The notes below the pieces were generated by a model. That model worked only from the letters and a program-made list of their open reading frames with translations, did not search any database and was not told the origin of the DNA. The position numbers and the translations under genes were made by a program. Of a stretch of DNA of 64,000 nucleotides, positions 1 through 11,462 are shown in pieces. Each line of letters begins with the position of its first letter. Positions within the stretch are counted from its first letter, which is position 1. Source of the DNA: Thermococcus chitonophagus (lineage in GTDB: Archaea > Methanobacteriota_B > Thermococci > Thermococcales > Thermococcaceae); the NCBI RefSeq assembly GCF_002214605.1, contig NZ_CP015193.1:786978-850977 (forward strand), read 5' to 3'.

Positions 1-1
1 G

Positions 2-67
2 AAGGCAAGGGAGGAAGGCATTGCAACGGGAAATTCTTTAATCCTCCTAACCGGCGTTAAGAGGTAA
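2..67 (+). CDS. C-terminal end of a gene cut by the window start
   Basis: An open frame entering from the left edge ends with TAA and gives 21 residues finishing in SLILLTGVKR. The composition looks like a real protein tail, and the following sequence (about 68-98) has an AT-rich stretch and then a ribosome binding site for the next gene. I do not recognise the family from so short a tail. Confidence 0.5.
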   Translation, partial: KAREEGIATGNSLILLTGVKR

Positions 68-107
68 TTCTATAAACCTTCCCTCCTAGCATTCTCTGGT
101 GGTGAGG

Positions 108-983
108 ATGATAAGGTATCCAGCCGTGGCAGGCCAATTTTATCCTACAGGTGATGAGCTAATAGAGATGCTCGAGAGGTTCTTCAGCGACCTTAGCGAG
201 GAGGGAAGCGAGAGAAGGATCACCGCGGGAGTTGCTCCTCACGCTGGCTACATATTCTCGGGCTATACTGCCTCGAGAACGTACAAGGCTATATACGAAG
301 ATGGCCTTCCGGAGACCTTCGTGATCCTGGGGCCAAATCACACGGGCATGGGCTCTCCAATAGCGGTTTACCCTGAGGGCGAGTGGGAAACTCCCTTGGG
401 GAGAGTTAAGGTTGACAGTGAGATTGCAAAAGCCATCGTTGAGCTTTCAAACATAGCAGATCTTGATGATCTAGCCCACCGCTACGAGCACTCGATTGAA
501 GTTCAACTACCCTTCCTCCAGTATCTCGCTGAGCTGGCTGGGAAGGACTTCACAATAGTTCCAATAACCCTGGGAATTCAAGATGAAGATGTCGCCGAAA
601 CTTTGGGTAAGGCTATTTATGAGGCATCGCAATCACTTGGAAGGGACGTTGTTGTTATAGCATCAACAGACTTCATGCACTACGGCTACTTCTACGGCTA
701 TGTTCCCTTTACTGGGAGGGCCGAAGAGCTACCAAACATGGTTAAGGAGTGGGACATGAGGGTAATACGGAGGATTCTAGACTTTGATGTCAAGGGGATG
801 TTCGAGGAGATTAGGGCCATGAACCACACCATGTGTGGCCCTGGGGGAGTTGGGGTTGGGATAGTGTACTCAAAGCTGATGGATGCAGTTGAAGCTGAGT
901 TACTCCACTACACCACTAGCTTTGAGGTCAGCAGGAGCACTGATGCCATAGTTGGGTACGCGAGCATAGTTATGAGGAGGTAG
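108..983 (+). CDS. MEMO1-family protein (AmmeMemoRadiSam system B type)
   Basis: Protein of 291 residues of the MEMO family, whose fold resembles extradiol dioxygenases; the archaeal role is unsettled. Visible family signatures are PHAGYIFSG near residue 44, GPNHTG near 75, HRYEHSIE near 125, STDFMHYG near 187 and a late CGPGG. These supply the His/Asp/Cys cluster that binds metal in this fold. I chose the ATG at 108 rather than the upstream GTG at 99, because GGTGGTG at 98-104 is the ribosome binding site and would otherwise be coding. The gene is followed after 5 bases by mevalonate kinase, so it is probably the first gene of an isoprenoid operon; whether it serves that pathway is inference. 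Confidence 0.85.
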   Translation: MIRYPAVAGQFYPTGDELIEMLERFFSDLSEEGSERRITAGVAPHAGYIFSGYTASRTYKAIYEDGLPETFVILGPNHTGMGSPIAVYPEGEWETPLGRVKVDSEIAKAIVELSNIADLDDLAHRYEHSIEVQLPFLQYLAELAGKDFTIVPITLGIQDEDVAETLGKAIYEASQSLGRDVVVIASTDFMHYGYFYGYVPFTGRAEELPNMVKEWDMRVIRRILDFDVKGMFEEIRAMNHTMCGPGGVGVGIVYSKLMDAVEAELLHYTTSFEVSRSTDAIVGYASIVMRR

Positions 984-988
984 GGGAG

Positions 989-1986
989 TTGAGGGTTCTT
1001 GCCTCAGCTCCCGCTAAGATAATCTTATTCGGCGAGCACAGTGTCGTCTATGGGAAGCCCGCTATAGCCGCCGCTATAAATCTAAGGACGTACGTTGAGG
1101 CCGAGTTAAGGGATGATAAGAAAATAAGGATAGAGGCCCATGACATTAAGGTTCCTGGGCTTACGGTTTCCTTCTCGGAGAACGAGATATACTTCGAGAG
1201 CGATTACGGTAAAGCTGCCGAAGTCCTAAGCTACGTGAGGCAGGCCATAGAATTGGCAATGGAAGAAGCTGGGGTTAGGAGGGGAATTAACGTTTCGATA
1301 ACCTCTCAAATTCCTGTTGGCGCTGGCTTGGGTTCTTCAGCGGCCGTTGCCGTGGCAACCATAGGTGCAGTTTCGAAGCTTTTGGGCCTAGAACTCACGC
1401 GGGAGGAAGTGGCAAAGCTGGGCCACAAGGTTGAGCTCTTAGTTCAGGGGGCTTCCAGTGGAATTGATCCTACGGTTTCCGCGATAGGAGGTTTCCTGTA
1501 CTATGAGAAGGGCAACTTCGAGCATCTCCCCTTCATGGAGCTACCGATAGTTGTGGGATACACAGGTTCAAGCGGTTCAACTAAAGAGCTGGTGGCTATG
1601 GTCAGGAGGAGATACGAGAGCATGCCCGAGCTGATAGTCCCCATACTCAACGCGATGGGAAAGCTTGTGGAGAAGGCTAGGGAAGTAATAACATCGGAAC
1701 TCGACGAGGAGGAGAAGTTCGCCAAGCTTGGAGAGCTAATGAACATAAATCACGGCCTTCTGGATGCCTTAGGCGTTTCAACTAAAAAGCTCAGTGAGCT
1801 CGTTTACGCCGCAAGGACTGCCGGGGCACTCGGTGCCAAGATAACTGGAGCTGGAGGAGGAGGGTGTATGTACGCTCTGGCCCCAGGAAGGCAGAGGGAA
1901 GTTGCAACTGCAATCACGATAGCGGGAGGAACTCCGATGATAACAGAGATCAGCAGGGAAGGATTGAGGATAGAGGAGGTCATGAA

Positions 1987-1990
<4 letters not shown>
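989..1990 (+). CDS. mvk: mevalonate kinase
   Basis: Catalyses ATP-dependent phosphorylation of mevalonate to 5-phosphomevalonate, the entry to archaeal isoprenoid lipid synthesis. It is a GHMP kinase of 333 residues, the usual length in Pyrococcus. The N-terminal [19 protein letters not shown] block, the phosphate-binding [15 protein letters not shown] near residues 110-124, and the C-terminal TGAGGGGC near 285-292 are all present. The start is TTG at 989, with AGGAGG at 975-980 inside the end of the previous gene. The stop overlaps the start of the IPK gene (ATGA), so translation of the two kinases is probably coupled. Confidence 0.95.
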
Positions 1991-4906
<2,916 letters not shown>

Positions 4907-5052
4907 CCCTCATTTCCTCCTTTGTTTTATGTACTTAAAAGTCGTTTCTTAACTTTTCGTTCTTCACTGTAAGGTCTGTATCCATGAATACATTTTCGGA
5001 GTTGGCAAAAGACTTTTGAGATTATTGGATTGAAGATAGTGGGGGGATAAGT

Positions 5053-5334
5053 ATGAAGCTGATTGGAGAGCACAAGGCTAAGAAAGGCCTGATAAGGGTT
5101 GAAATTGATGAAGATCATGGAGTAGCTAAGAGCATCACGATTACGGGAGATTTCTTTATATATCCTGAAAGTGTCGTCGAAGACCTCGAGACATACCTAA
5201 TTGGGAAGAAGATCGAGCAACTTGAGAGTGCAATAGAGGACTTTTTCTCTCTGAGGCACGACGTTGAGATGCCTTACCTCAATGTTGAAGACTTTAAAAT
5301 AGCAGTCAGGAAGGCGCTGGAGGAGTACAAATGA
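5053..5334 (+). CDS. lipoate-protein ligase C-terminal-domain protein (LplB-like)
   Basis: Stand-alone small protein of 93 residues matching the C-terminal accessory domain of lipoate-protein ligase A: an early KGLIRVEIDED strand pair, SITITGDFFIYPE and then a helical EDLETYLIGKKIEQLE stretch. In some archaea this domain is a separate subunit needed by LplA for lipoate adenylation. GGGGGGATAAGT gives a ribosome binding site for the ATG. No LplA catalytic subunit is in this window, so the partner is not visible. The TGA overlaps the ATG of the downstream SpoIIM-like gene. Confidence 0.75.
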   Translation: MKLIGEHKAKKGLIRVEIDEDHGVAKSITITGDFFIYPESVVEDLETYLIGKKIEQLESAIEDFFSLRHDVEMPYLNVEDFKIAVRKALEEYK

Positions 5335-5888
5335 GGAGAAAGTTGAAGTTGTTTGGCCTGCTTATTGGGATTTTTTCTTTGGGGATTATTATTGGCGTGG
5401 GAGTAGCTAAGTCAAATCCTTCCGCGGCTGAATATCTCTTCAAGTTTCTTCGAAAAGTTCTTGGCGGTGGCGAGCTACCTACCGGATTTAAACTATTCCT
5501 CCTTATCTTCCTTAATAATACAAGGGTAGCTTTGATAATGGCCTTTGGTGGTTTAATATTCGGTGTTCTTCCTCTTATGATAATGTTCTTTAATGGTGCC
5601 GTCGTTGGCATGGTGACTTATCACGTATACTCAGCTGGAGAGCCTATAAGAAAAGTTCTCCTTTCAATAATTCCTCATGGAGTTCTTGAAATTCCTGCTT
5701 TAACGATAGCAGGTGTTGGAGGCATTAACTGGTTCCTTGAGCTAGTAACTGGGGAGGGTGATCTCCAGAAGAGATTCAGAAAAGGATTTAAAGAAATGCT
5801 AAAACTTCTGCTCGTGGCTGTATTCCTTCTCTTCGTAGCTGCGCTTGTAGAGGCTTTCATAACTCCTAAGATCGCTGGAATAAGCTAG
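5331..5888 (+). CDS. SpoIIM/DUF95-family integral membrane protein
   Basis: Membrane protein of 185 residues with about five hydrophobic segments. The family pattern is clear: FLNNTRVALIMAFGG near residue 61, PLMIMFFNGAVVGMV near 81 and IPHGVLEIPA near 113. The function of archaeal SpoIIM homologues is not established. It starts in an ATGA overlap with the small LplB-like gene, so the two are probably cotranscribed. Its last 90 bases overlap the 3' end of the convergent DUF354 gene. Confidence 0.85.
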   Translation: MRRKLKLFGLLIGIFSLGIIIGVGVAKSNPSAAEYLFKFLRKVLGGGELPTGFKLFLLIFLNNTRVALIMAFGGLIFGVLPLMIMFFNGAVVGMVTYHVYSAGEPIRKVLLSIIPHGVLEIPALTIAGVGGINWFLELVTGEGDLQKRFRKGFKEMLKLLLVAVFLLFVAALVEAFITPKIAGIS

Positions 5889-6911
5889 CCTCTCCACTTC
5901 TTCTATTATTACATCAACTGGATTTTCCATAGAGCTCATAATTAGCCTTATATGCTTCCTGTACATGCTGTTCTTCCTTATTATCTCCCAGGCTTTTGTT
6001 GCTACTTCTATTGGATTCGTCGAGTGGAACTTCACGCCAAGCTCGATTAGCCATTTCGTTACTGCAAGAAGCCTGCCTGGATAGGTAGAGATTGCTGGAG
6101 TTCCTAGGGCGAGGGCTTCCCTGTTCATAGTTCCTCCTGCACCTATCATGAGTTTTGCATAGAACAGCACGGACAAGGTGTCGATTACCTTTTCAGGTAT
6201 TATCACATTATCAAACTTTTCAAATACTTCTCTCTGTTCTTCTGTTCTCGGGAAAAGAACTATTGGTAGGTCCGGAAGGAGAGGGATTATATCCTCCAAT
6301 ATGCTCTTTTCTCTGTCTCCGTTGAAGTAATTAGCTTTTACTGGTTCTGGTCTCATGACAATGTAGGAGTACTCTTTAAGTCCGAGATCTTTGAGAACTT
6401 CCTTGTTTGGGGTAAATCCGTAGACATTTGCTATCTCTGCTATACCATCTATCCCTCTAAGTGCATTTGGATCTGCTCCACACTTCAATAACTCATAAGC
6501 ATCTATGACCCTGGGATATATGAGGCGGTTTGTAAATGGGAACATTAATTTATTTTGAGGTATCGCAGTTTCATTGTCAACAAAGCCTATTGATGGTATT
6601 CCTAAACCAAAGGCTATCCTAGGGGCTTCTGGATTGTTCTTGTATATTGCTATATCGGGTTTTTCTTCGATTATCAATTTTGATAGCTTATACACCCTTT
6701 CAGTGCTTGCTAGAAGCTTTCCTTCAAGTGTGGCTCCCCCATGTTTGCCTATGGATATGTACTCTATTCCGAGCATGTCGAGGACTTGGGTTAACCCATC
6801 AAATTCTCTTGTAGTAACTAACACCTCGAATCCACGCCTCTCGAGTTCCCTAATAACTCCTTTGAAAAAATGAGCATGAGGAGCATTTGTTATATCAATC
6901 CACACTTTCAT
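5799..6911 (-). CDS. DUF354 protein, predicted glycosyltransferase-like
   Basis: Protein of 370 residues with the UDP-GlcNAc 2-epimerase / GT-B-like fold predicted for DUF354. Seen: VWIDITNAPHAHFF at the N-terminus, PEAPRIAFGLGIPSIGFVDNE, IVMRPEP and a sugar-nucleotide-site-like IGAGGTMNREALALGTPAIS. The ATG at 6911 is preceded by GGTAGGTG, so I reject the GTG three codons upstream. Divergently transcribed from wecC and wecB, which points to surface or glycoprotein sugar assembly, but no reaction is proven. The last 35 or so residues lie within an antisense overlap with the SpoIIM gene. Confidence 0.8.
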   Translation of the reverse strand: MKVWIDITNAPHAHFFKGVIRELERRGFEVLVTTREFDGLTQVLDMLGIEYISIGKHGGATLEGKLLASTERVYKLSKLIIEEKPDIAIYKNNPEAPRIAFGLGIPSIGFVDNETAIPQNKLMFPFTNRLIYPRVIDAYELLKCGADPNALRGIDGIAEIANVYGFTPNKEVLKDLGLKEYSYIVMRPEPVKANYFNGDREKSILEDIIPLLPDLPIVLFPRTEEQREVFEKFDNVIIPEKVIDTLSVLFYAKLMIGAGGTMNREALALGTPAISTYPGRLLAVTKWLIELGVKFHSTNPIEVATKAWEIIRKNSMYRKHIRLIMSSMENPVDVIIEEVERLAYSSDLRSYESLYKRSYEEKEYSHEQKF

Positions 6912-7164
6912 AACTCGCACCTACCTTAACTTCCTTGTGGCATCAATATAAGGATTTTTTGAAGATAGCTTTCCTTGACGATTTACAACTATTTCCCATG
7001 CTTTCATAAGCGTTATAATCATGTATGATCTTTATTTTGTTTAATTATGGAAATCTTGAGGGCCATTTTTGGAAAATATATTGAATAGAGGGTTTTTAGT
7101 TTTTAGCATAATGCACTTAGGAACCCTTAAAATTCAAGCCATGGAAATGGAGGCTGGTGGTATT

Positions 7165-8421
7165 ATGAAGATAGGTGTTATTGGTCTTGGATATATTGGC
7201 CTTCCCACCGCAATAATGTTCGCTTCTTCTGGTCATAATGTAATTGGATTGGAAATAAGGAGAGACGTCGTTGAGAAGATAAACTCTGGGAGGGCTCATA
7301 TAATAGAGCCTGAGATAAATGAGAGGCTGAAAAAGGTTATCGCTGAAGAAAGGTTGAAAGCCACAACTCGACCCGAGGATCTAAGAGGTGCGGAAGCATT
7401 TATAGTATGTGTCCAGACTCCACTTTTAGATGATAGTCCTGATCTAAGCTACGTTGAGAACGCTATAAGGACAATTGCTGAGGTTATGGATAGAGGGGCT
7501 CTCATTGTTATAGAAAGCACAGTCCCTCCTGGAACAACCGTGAGAATGGCACGGCTTTTGGAAGATTTGACTGGGATGAGGGAAGGAATAGACTTCTACG
7601 TTGCTCATGCTCCAGAGCGTGTAATGCCTGGTAGAATTTTCAAGGAGCTTGTTTACAATTCAAGAATTATTGGTGGTGTGAGTCCAAAGGCCGCAGTCTT
7701 GGCTGAAAAATTGTACAGATCGTTCGTTAAGGGGAAAATTTATCTTACAACGGCAACAACAGCTGAAATGGTAAAATTAATGGAAAATACGTTCAGAGAT
7801 GTCAATATAGCACTAGCCAATGAATTTGCGATTCTAGCTCAGCAGTATGGAGTTAATGTATTTGAGGCAATAAGGTTGGCAAATACTCACCCACGGGTTA
7901 GAATACACATGCCTGGCATAGGAGTGGGAGGGCATTGCCTTCCTAAGGATCCATATCTGCTCCTATCGAGTGCCAAGAAGGAATTCGGCCTAATAAGATT
8001 AGCTAGGCAAGTAAATGAGAACATGCCAAAAATTGCCGTTAACCTGCTCTTTGAAGCATTTGAAAGGGCTGGAGTTGATCCTTCACGCGCAACCGTTGTA
8101 GTTCTTGGACTTGCATACAAAGGAGGCACTGACGATACTAGGAATTCCCCAGCATTAAAGCTAGTCAAACTACTAGAGACGAGAGTCGGGGAAGTTAGAA
8201 CTTACGACCCCTACGTTGGTGGCACACATAAAGACATTAAGGATGCATTGAGGGAAGCAGATGCAGCTATTATAGCGACGGATCATTTGGAATTCAAAAC
8301 GTTGCCCTGGGAAGAGCTTGGGTCGTTAATGAGGACAAGAATCTTAATTGATGGTAGGGGTATTATAGCCGAACCTCCGGCCGACTTTATATTCCTTGGA
8401 ATCGGGAGGGGTGACGTTTGA
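7165..8421 (+). CDS. wecC: UDP-N-acetyl-D-mannosamine dehydrogenase (WecC type)
   Basis: NAD-dependent oxidation of UDP-ManNAc to its uronic acid for glycan synthesis. Of 418 residues: Rossmann motif GVIGLGYIGLPTA at residues 4-16, AHAPERVMPG, and the catalytic Cys in GVGGHCLPKDPYLL (Cys about 258). The C-terminal domain has VLGLAYKGGTDDTRNSP. The ATG at 7165 is chosen because GGTGGT lies at 7156-7161; a longer frame extending upstream to 7069 has no such site. TTGA overlap with the next gene couples it to WecB, which makes its substrate. A TATA-like AAAATATATT lies near 7075. Confidence 0.93.
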   Translation: MKIGVIGLGYIGLPTAIMFASSGHNVIGLEIRRDVVEKINSGRAHIIEPEINERLKKVIAEERLKATTRPEDLRGAEAFIVCVQTPLLDDSPDLSYVENAIRTIAEVMDRGALIVIESTVPPGTTVRMARLLEDLTGMREGIDFYVAHAPERVMPGRIFKELVYNSRIIGGVSPKAAVLAEKLYRSFVKGKIYLTTATTAEMVKLMENTFRDVNIALANEFAILAQQYGVNVFEAIRLANTHPRVRIHMPGIGVGGHCLPKDPYLLLSSAKKEFGLIRLARQVNENMPKIAVNLLFEAFERAGVDPSRATVVVLGLAYKGGTDDTRNSPALKLVKLLETRVGEVRTYDPYVGGTHKDIKDALREADAAIIATDHLEFKTLPWEELGSLMRTRILIDGRGIIAEPPADFIFLGIGRGDV

Positions 8422-9554
8422 GGCCCGCAATAATCTTTGGTACTAGACCTGAGATAATAAAGTTGTCTCCAGTAATTAGGGCGTTTTTAGAGCGGGATAT
8501 TCAGCCAATTCTAATTCACACCGGCCAGCACTATGATTATGAAATGAGTCAGGTATTCTTAGAGGAACTTGAACTCCCGGAGATAGACTACCACCTTGAG
8601 GTCGGCTCTGGTACACAGGCGGAACAAACCGGAATTGCCATGATAAAGATTGAGAAAGTTCTAATGAATGAGCAACCTGATGTGAGTATAGTTCAGGGAG
8701 ATACAAACACCGTCTTAGCAGGTGCTCTAGCAAGTGTTAAGCTATTAATCCCAGTTGCACACGTTGAGGCAGGCTTAAGAAGCCATGATAGAACAATGCC
8801 GGAGGAAATAAACAGAATACTTGCTGATCATGCGAGTGAAGTCCTATTTGCCCCAACGCTCGAGGCTAAGGAAAACTTAGAGAGGGAGGGGATAAGAAGG
8901 AATGTCTACGTCGTTGGTAATACTATAGTTGATGCTGTTCTTCAGAACTCTGAAATTGCGGAGAAGAAAAGTAGAATTTTAGAGGAACTTGGTTTGTCTC
9001 CTAAGGAATACATTTTAGTAACTGCTCACAGAAAAGAGAATGTTGACAACAAAGATAGGCTCACAAAGCTTGTTGATATTCTGCTTTCTCTTCCAATTAC
9101 AGTCGTGTATCCTGTTCACCCCAGGGCTGAAGAGAGGCTAAAAGAGTATGGCCTTTGGCACAAATTGAAAACTGCACCTCACATAATCCTTACGAAGCCT
9201 CTTGGCTACTTAGATTTCTTAAAGCTGGAAAAAAATGCCAGAATAATAATGACCGACTCTGGAGGGATTCAAGAGGAGGCAATAATCTTGGGGGTTCCAT
9301 GCCTAACGCTTAGGTACAATACAGAGAGACCAGAAACAATAAAGGCTGGAGGTAATATTCTCGTGGGTGTTGAGAAGGATTTAGCTCTAAGATATGTGAT
9401 GAAGCTTTTAGAAGATGAAAAGTTTTATCAGAGGATGGCCTCAGCAAAAAATCCCTTTGGAGATGGGAGGGCCGGGGAGAGAATAGTGAACATACTGATT
9501 ACACTATGGGAAGAGGGCAACTTGAGAGTCCCTTCTTCAAACTTTATCTCTTAG
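8418..9554 (+). CDS. wecB: UDP-N-acetylglucosamine 2-epimerase (WecB type)
   Basis: Non-hydrolysing epimerase of 378 residues converting UDP-GlcNAc to UDP-ManNAc, the substrate of the preceding dehydrogenase. Visible motifs: FGTRPEIIKLSPVI at the N-terminus, HTGQHYD, VQGDTNTVLAG, HVEAGLRSHD, VTAHRKENVD and TDSGGIQEEA. Translation starts at TTG 8418, overlapping the wecC stop, with GGGAGGGGTGA just upstream. The 3' end overlaps the convergent small membrane protein gene by 11 bases. Confidence 0.95.
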   Translation: MRPAIIFGTRPEIIKLSPVIRAFLERDIQPILIHTGQHYDYEMSQVFLEELELPEIDYHLEVGSGTQAEQTGIAMIKIEKVLMNEQPDVSIVQGDTNTVLAGALASVKLLIPVAHVEAGLRSHDRTMPEEINRILADHASEVLFAPTLEAKENLEREGIRRNVYVVGNTIVDAVLQNSEIAEKKSRILEELGLSPKEYILVTAHRKENVDNKDRLTKLVDILLSLPITVVYPVHPRAEERLKEYGLWHKLKTAPHIILTKPLGYLDFLKLEKNARIIMTDSGGIQEEAIILGVPCLTLRYNTERPETIKAGGNILVGVEKDLALRYVMKLLEDEKFYQRMASAKNPFGDGRAGERIVNILITLWEEGNLRVPSSNFIS

Positions 9555-10002
9555 TCAAGTTTTCAAGTTTATTCATAATTTCGTCAACTTTTTCTTTTAT
9601 TCTTTCTGTATTTGGGAAGATTTCTAAAAACCTGTAGATGATTGATTTTGATTGCTCTGTGGAGTTCTTGACTATCTCCAGGGTTTCATTGTACATCTCT
9701 TCTGCATACTCATAACTTAGTGTCGTGTTCGTCACATACCACTCCGTTGGATCTAGGAGCTTTTTTCTAAGGCTCTCGTCTATACCAGAAACGTTGTATA
9801 CTCCCCTAGTTAAATTAAGACCATTGTCTGTTTCCTCCATTATTATGGTGTAGTTATGGGATTGGATTGATGTCATAGTAGGCATATTTGATCCAGTTAT
9901 TGGGAGATTTTGGGGAAGTACTTTCCTATATGTATCAACAACTGCCGAGATTATTAAACCGGCGAATATCAAGCTAATTATAGCTATCAACGCTTTTTTC
10001 AT
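9544..10002 (-). CDS. hypothetical secreted or anchored protein rich in N-glycosylation sequons
   Basis: Unrecognised protein of 152 residues. Residues 4-22 form a hydrophobic segment after MKK, consistent with a signal peptide or N-terminal anchor. The rest is hydrophilic, with helix-forming C-terminal residues (about 95-150). It contains seven N-X-S/T sequons (NYT, NLT, NVS, NTT, NET, NST, NLT), a density that suggests an extracytoplasmic glycoprotein. It sits tail-to-tail with wecB, a nucleotide-sugar gene. Function unknown. Confidence 0.65.
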   Translation of the reverse strand: MKKALIAIISLIFAGLIISAVVDTYRKVLPQNLPITGSNMPTMTSIQSHNYTIIMEETDNGLNLTRGVYNVSGIDESLRKKLLDPTEWYVTNTTLSYEYAEEMYNETLEIVKNSTEQSKSIIYRFLEIFPNTERIKEKVDEIMNKLENLTKR

Positions 10003-10134
10003 CTGTATTCCCCCTTAATTATTAATACCCTTCCCGGTATTAAGTTTTTGCGTTAATTAAATTATAATGTCTAAGCGTTCGCATAAGATTTTAGTGTAAT
10101 ATTCAAGATGATGGTAAAAATCTATAGAGTTTAG

Positions 10135-10170
10135 CAATTGCTGCCCTAGAGTTCAGGGAGGCAACAATTG
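10135..10170. repeat. imperfect inverted repeat between genes
   Basis: CAATTGCTGCC at 10135-10145 is matched by the reverse complement arm GGCAACAATTG at 10160-10170, ten of eleven positions pairing around a 14-base loop. It lies in the roughly 200-base gap between the 3' end of the phosphoesterase gene and the start of the sequon-rich gene, both on the minus strand. It may be a transcript-end hairpin or protein site; nothing decides between these. Confidence 0.35.
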
Positions 10171-10205
10171 ATTGATGTAGCAAGGTTATTATACTTTTCC
10201 AGTGA

Positions 10206-10898
10206 CTAGTATCCCTCAAAAAGCCTTTCCGCTAAAAATACGGGGAGACCTGCCTCTATAATTTTACTTGCTGCAGTTTCAACATCATATTCAACTCTAT
10301 AAAACTCTATCTTGCCATCCTTATACAGGAGAGCGTAGCTTGCCCTCCAATCTCCATCTCTAGGCTGTCCCACTGCCCCAGGATTTATTACTCTCCTCCC
10401 TTCTATCTCCTTTAGCATGGGAACGTGGGTGTGGCCCACGAGTAAGTCATCTTCTCTTATGTACCTAAGGCAATCGGCAAATTCCGAATCTGGAAGCCAT
10501 GGAAACAGGTACTCATCTAGGGGGGCCCTTGGTGATCCATGAACCATGTGGTATGACCTCTCTCCATATGTAAAGAACAGCCTAACTGGAAGTTGCCTCA
10601 GAAACTCTAAGTTTTCGGTTTTCATGACCCTTTGATGCCACCTCACAGCCTGTCTTGCATAGGGGTTGAAATGCCAATCTGCTCCAAATGCTATAGCGTT
10701 ATCGTGGTTTCCTCTAATGCACACCATTTTACCTTTTTCGACGTACTTTTGAACGAATTCGACTACTTCATTTGGACTGGCCCCATAACCCACTAAGTCC
10801 CCTAGACATACTATCATCTTTGAACTCTTTATTTCCTTCCATACTGCCTTTAATGCTTCATAGTTTGAGTGAATATCAGAAATTATTGCGATCACCAT
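10206..10898 (-). CDS. calcineurin-like metallophosphoesterase (MJ0936/YfcE type)
   Basis: Phosphoesterase of 230 residues with all metal ligands of the family: SDIHSNYEAL near residue 7, GDLVGYG near 34, GNHDNA near 63, MVHGSP near 115 and VGHTHVP near 152, followed by NPGAVGQPRDGD. Such enzymes hydrolyse phosphodiesters or phosphomonoesters with Mn or Ni; the physiological substrate is unknown. The ATG at 10898 is chosen because GGTGAT lies at 10903-10908. An sRNA candidate ends immediately upstream on the same strand. Confidence 0.87.
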   Translation of the reverse strand: MVIAIISDIHSNYEALKAVWKEIKSSKMIVCLGDLVGYGASPNEVVEFVQKYVEKGKMVCIRGNHDNAIAFGADWHFNPYARQAVRWHQRVMKTENLEFLRQLPVRLFFTYGERSYHMVHGSPRAPLDEYLFPWLPDSEFADCLRYIREDDLLVGHTHVPMLKEIEGRRVINPGAVGQPRDGDWRASYALLYKDGKIEFYRVEYDVETAASKIIEAGLPVFLAERLFEGY

Positions 10899-10909
10899 TT
10901 CCATCACCA

Positions 10910-10978
10910 AAAATCAGCCCTGGCTGTATTCCTCATCGCCCTACGGCTCAGGCCGTAGGGAAAGTTCATCATAAGCCC
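10910..10978 (-). ncRNA. box C/D sRNA candidate with guide to the 16S rRNA 3' end
   Basis: On the minus strand the order is C box ATGATGA (10966-10972), D' box CTGA (10948-10951), C' box CGATGA (10933-10938) and D box CTGA (10914-10917), 59 bases from C to D. The D' guide is TTTCCCTACGGC, which by my memory of archaeal 16S rRNA can pair over 12 positions (one G-U) with GCCGUAGGGGAA in helix 45. A TATA-like TTTTTAAATTC at about 11001-11010 is at the right distance for its own promoter. Oddities are a 9-base D'-C' spacer that is exactly complementary to the guide, forming a CTGA-capped hairpin, and guides of 14-15 bases. An IS605-type RNA scaffold is the alternative. Confidence 0.55.
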
Positions 10979-11017
10979 GCCAGTTGATAGTCTTTGTAAA
11001 GAATTTAAAAAAGTTAT

Positions 11018-11419
11018 TCAAAGTAGGGCAAATAACGAAAGCCCAAACAGTACTGCTAAGAAGAACGCGACTAGTATTGCAAGGATGAATGCAAAGATGG
11101 CCGTGATGAAGGCTTTTATCCAGCTGGTTGAAAATACCACCTTTATTATCCATAAACCTGCAAGGAACGTTAAGAGCAATGCAAGGATATGTCCAATTAT
11201 TGGGACAAATGCAAAGACTATCCCAAATATGAATCCAAAGATTGGCATTAAAATCAACAAAGCTAAAGCAGCTATAAAGGCTTTCCCAAAGCTTGCTCCC
11301 TCAATACCAGCGAGTTTCGCGCCTCCATAAATGAAAACTGCCTCGACTGCTAGGTACAAAATGAACGCCACTATAAAGGCAAATACTCCCAAACCAAAAA
11401 TTGCCATGTGCCCCATCAT
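11018..11419 (-). CDS. small integral membrane protein
   Basis: Hydrophobic protein of 133 residues with about four membrane spans (near residues 5-27, 45-70, 73-92 and 100-130) and no charged catalytic motif. I do not recognise a family beyond generic archaeal four-span proteins. The ATG at 11419 begins an ATGATG pair; an upstream GTG at 11428 is possible. No strong ribosome binding site is visible. It lies upstream of the sRNA candidate and phosphoesterase on the same strand. Confidence 0.65.
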   Translation of the reverse strand: MMGHMAIFGLGVFAFIVAFILYLAVEAVFIYGGAKLAGIEGASFGKAFIAALALLILMPIFGFIFGIVFAFVPIIGHILALLLTFLAGLWIIKVVFSTSWIKAFITAIFAFILAILVAFFLAVLFGLSLFALL

Positions 11420-11462
11420 GCTTACCACAGAATTTGGTATTAACTGAGCCTTATAAGTCTTT

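Noticed and set aside
7069-7164. Longer wecC with 32 extra N-terminal residues
   Set aside because: A ribosome binding site lies right before ATG 7165 and the Rossmann motif starts there; the upstream part contains a TATA-like sequence.
10939-10960. Perfect hairpin CCCTACGGC/GCCGTAGGG as the RNA scaffold of an IS605/TnpB element
   Set aside because: No tnpA or tnpB frame or element ends nearby, and the four C/D boxes in order plus the 16S complement explain it better; kept only as an alternative.
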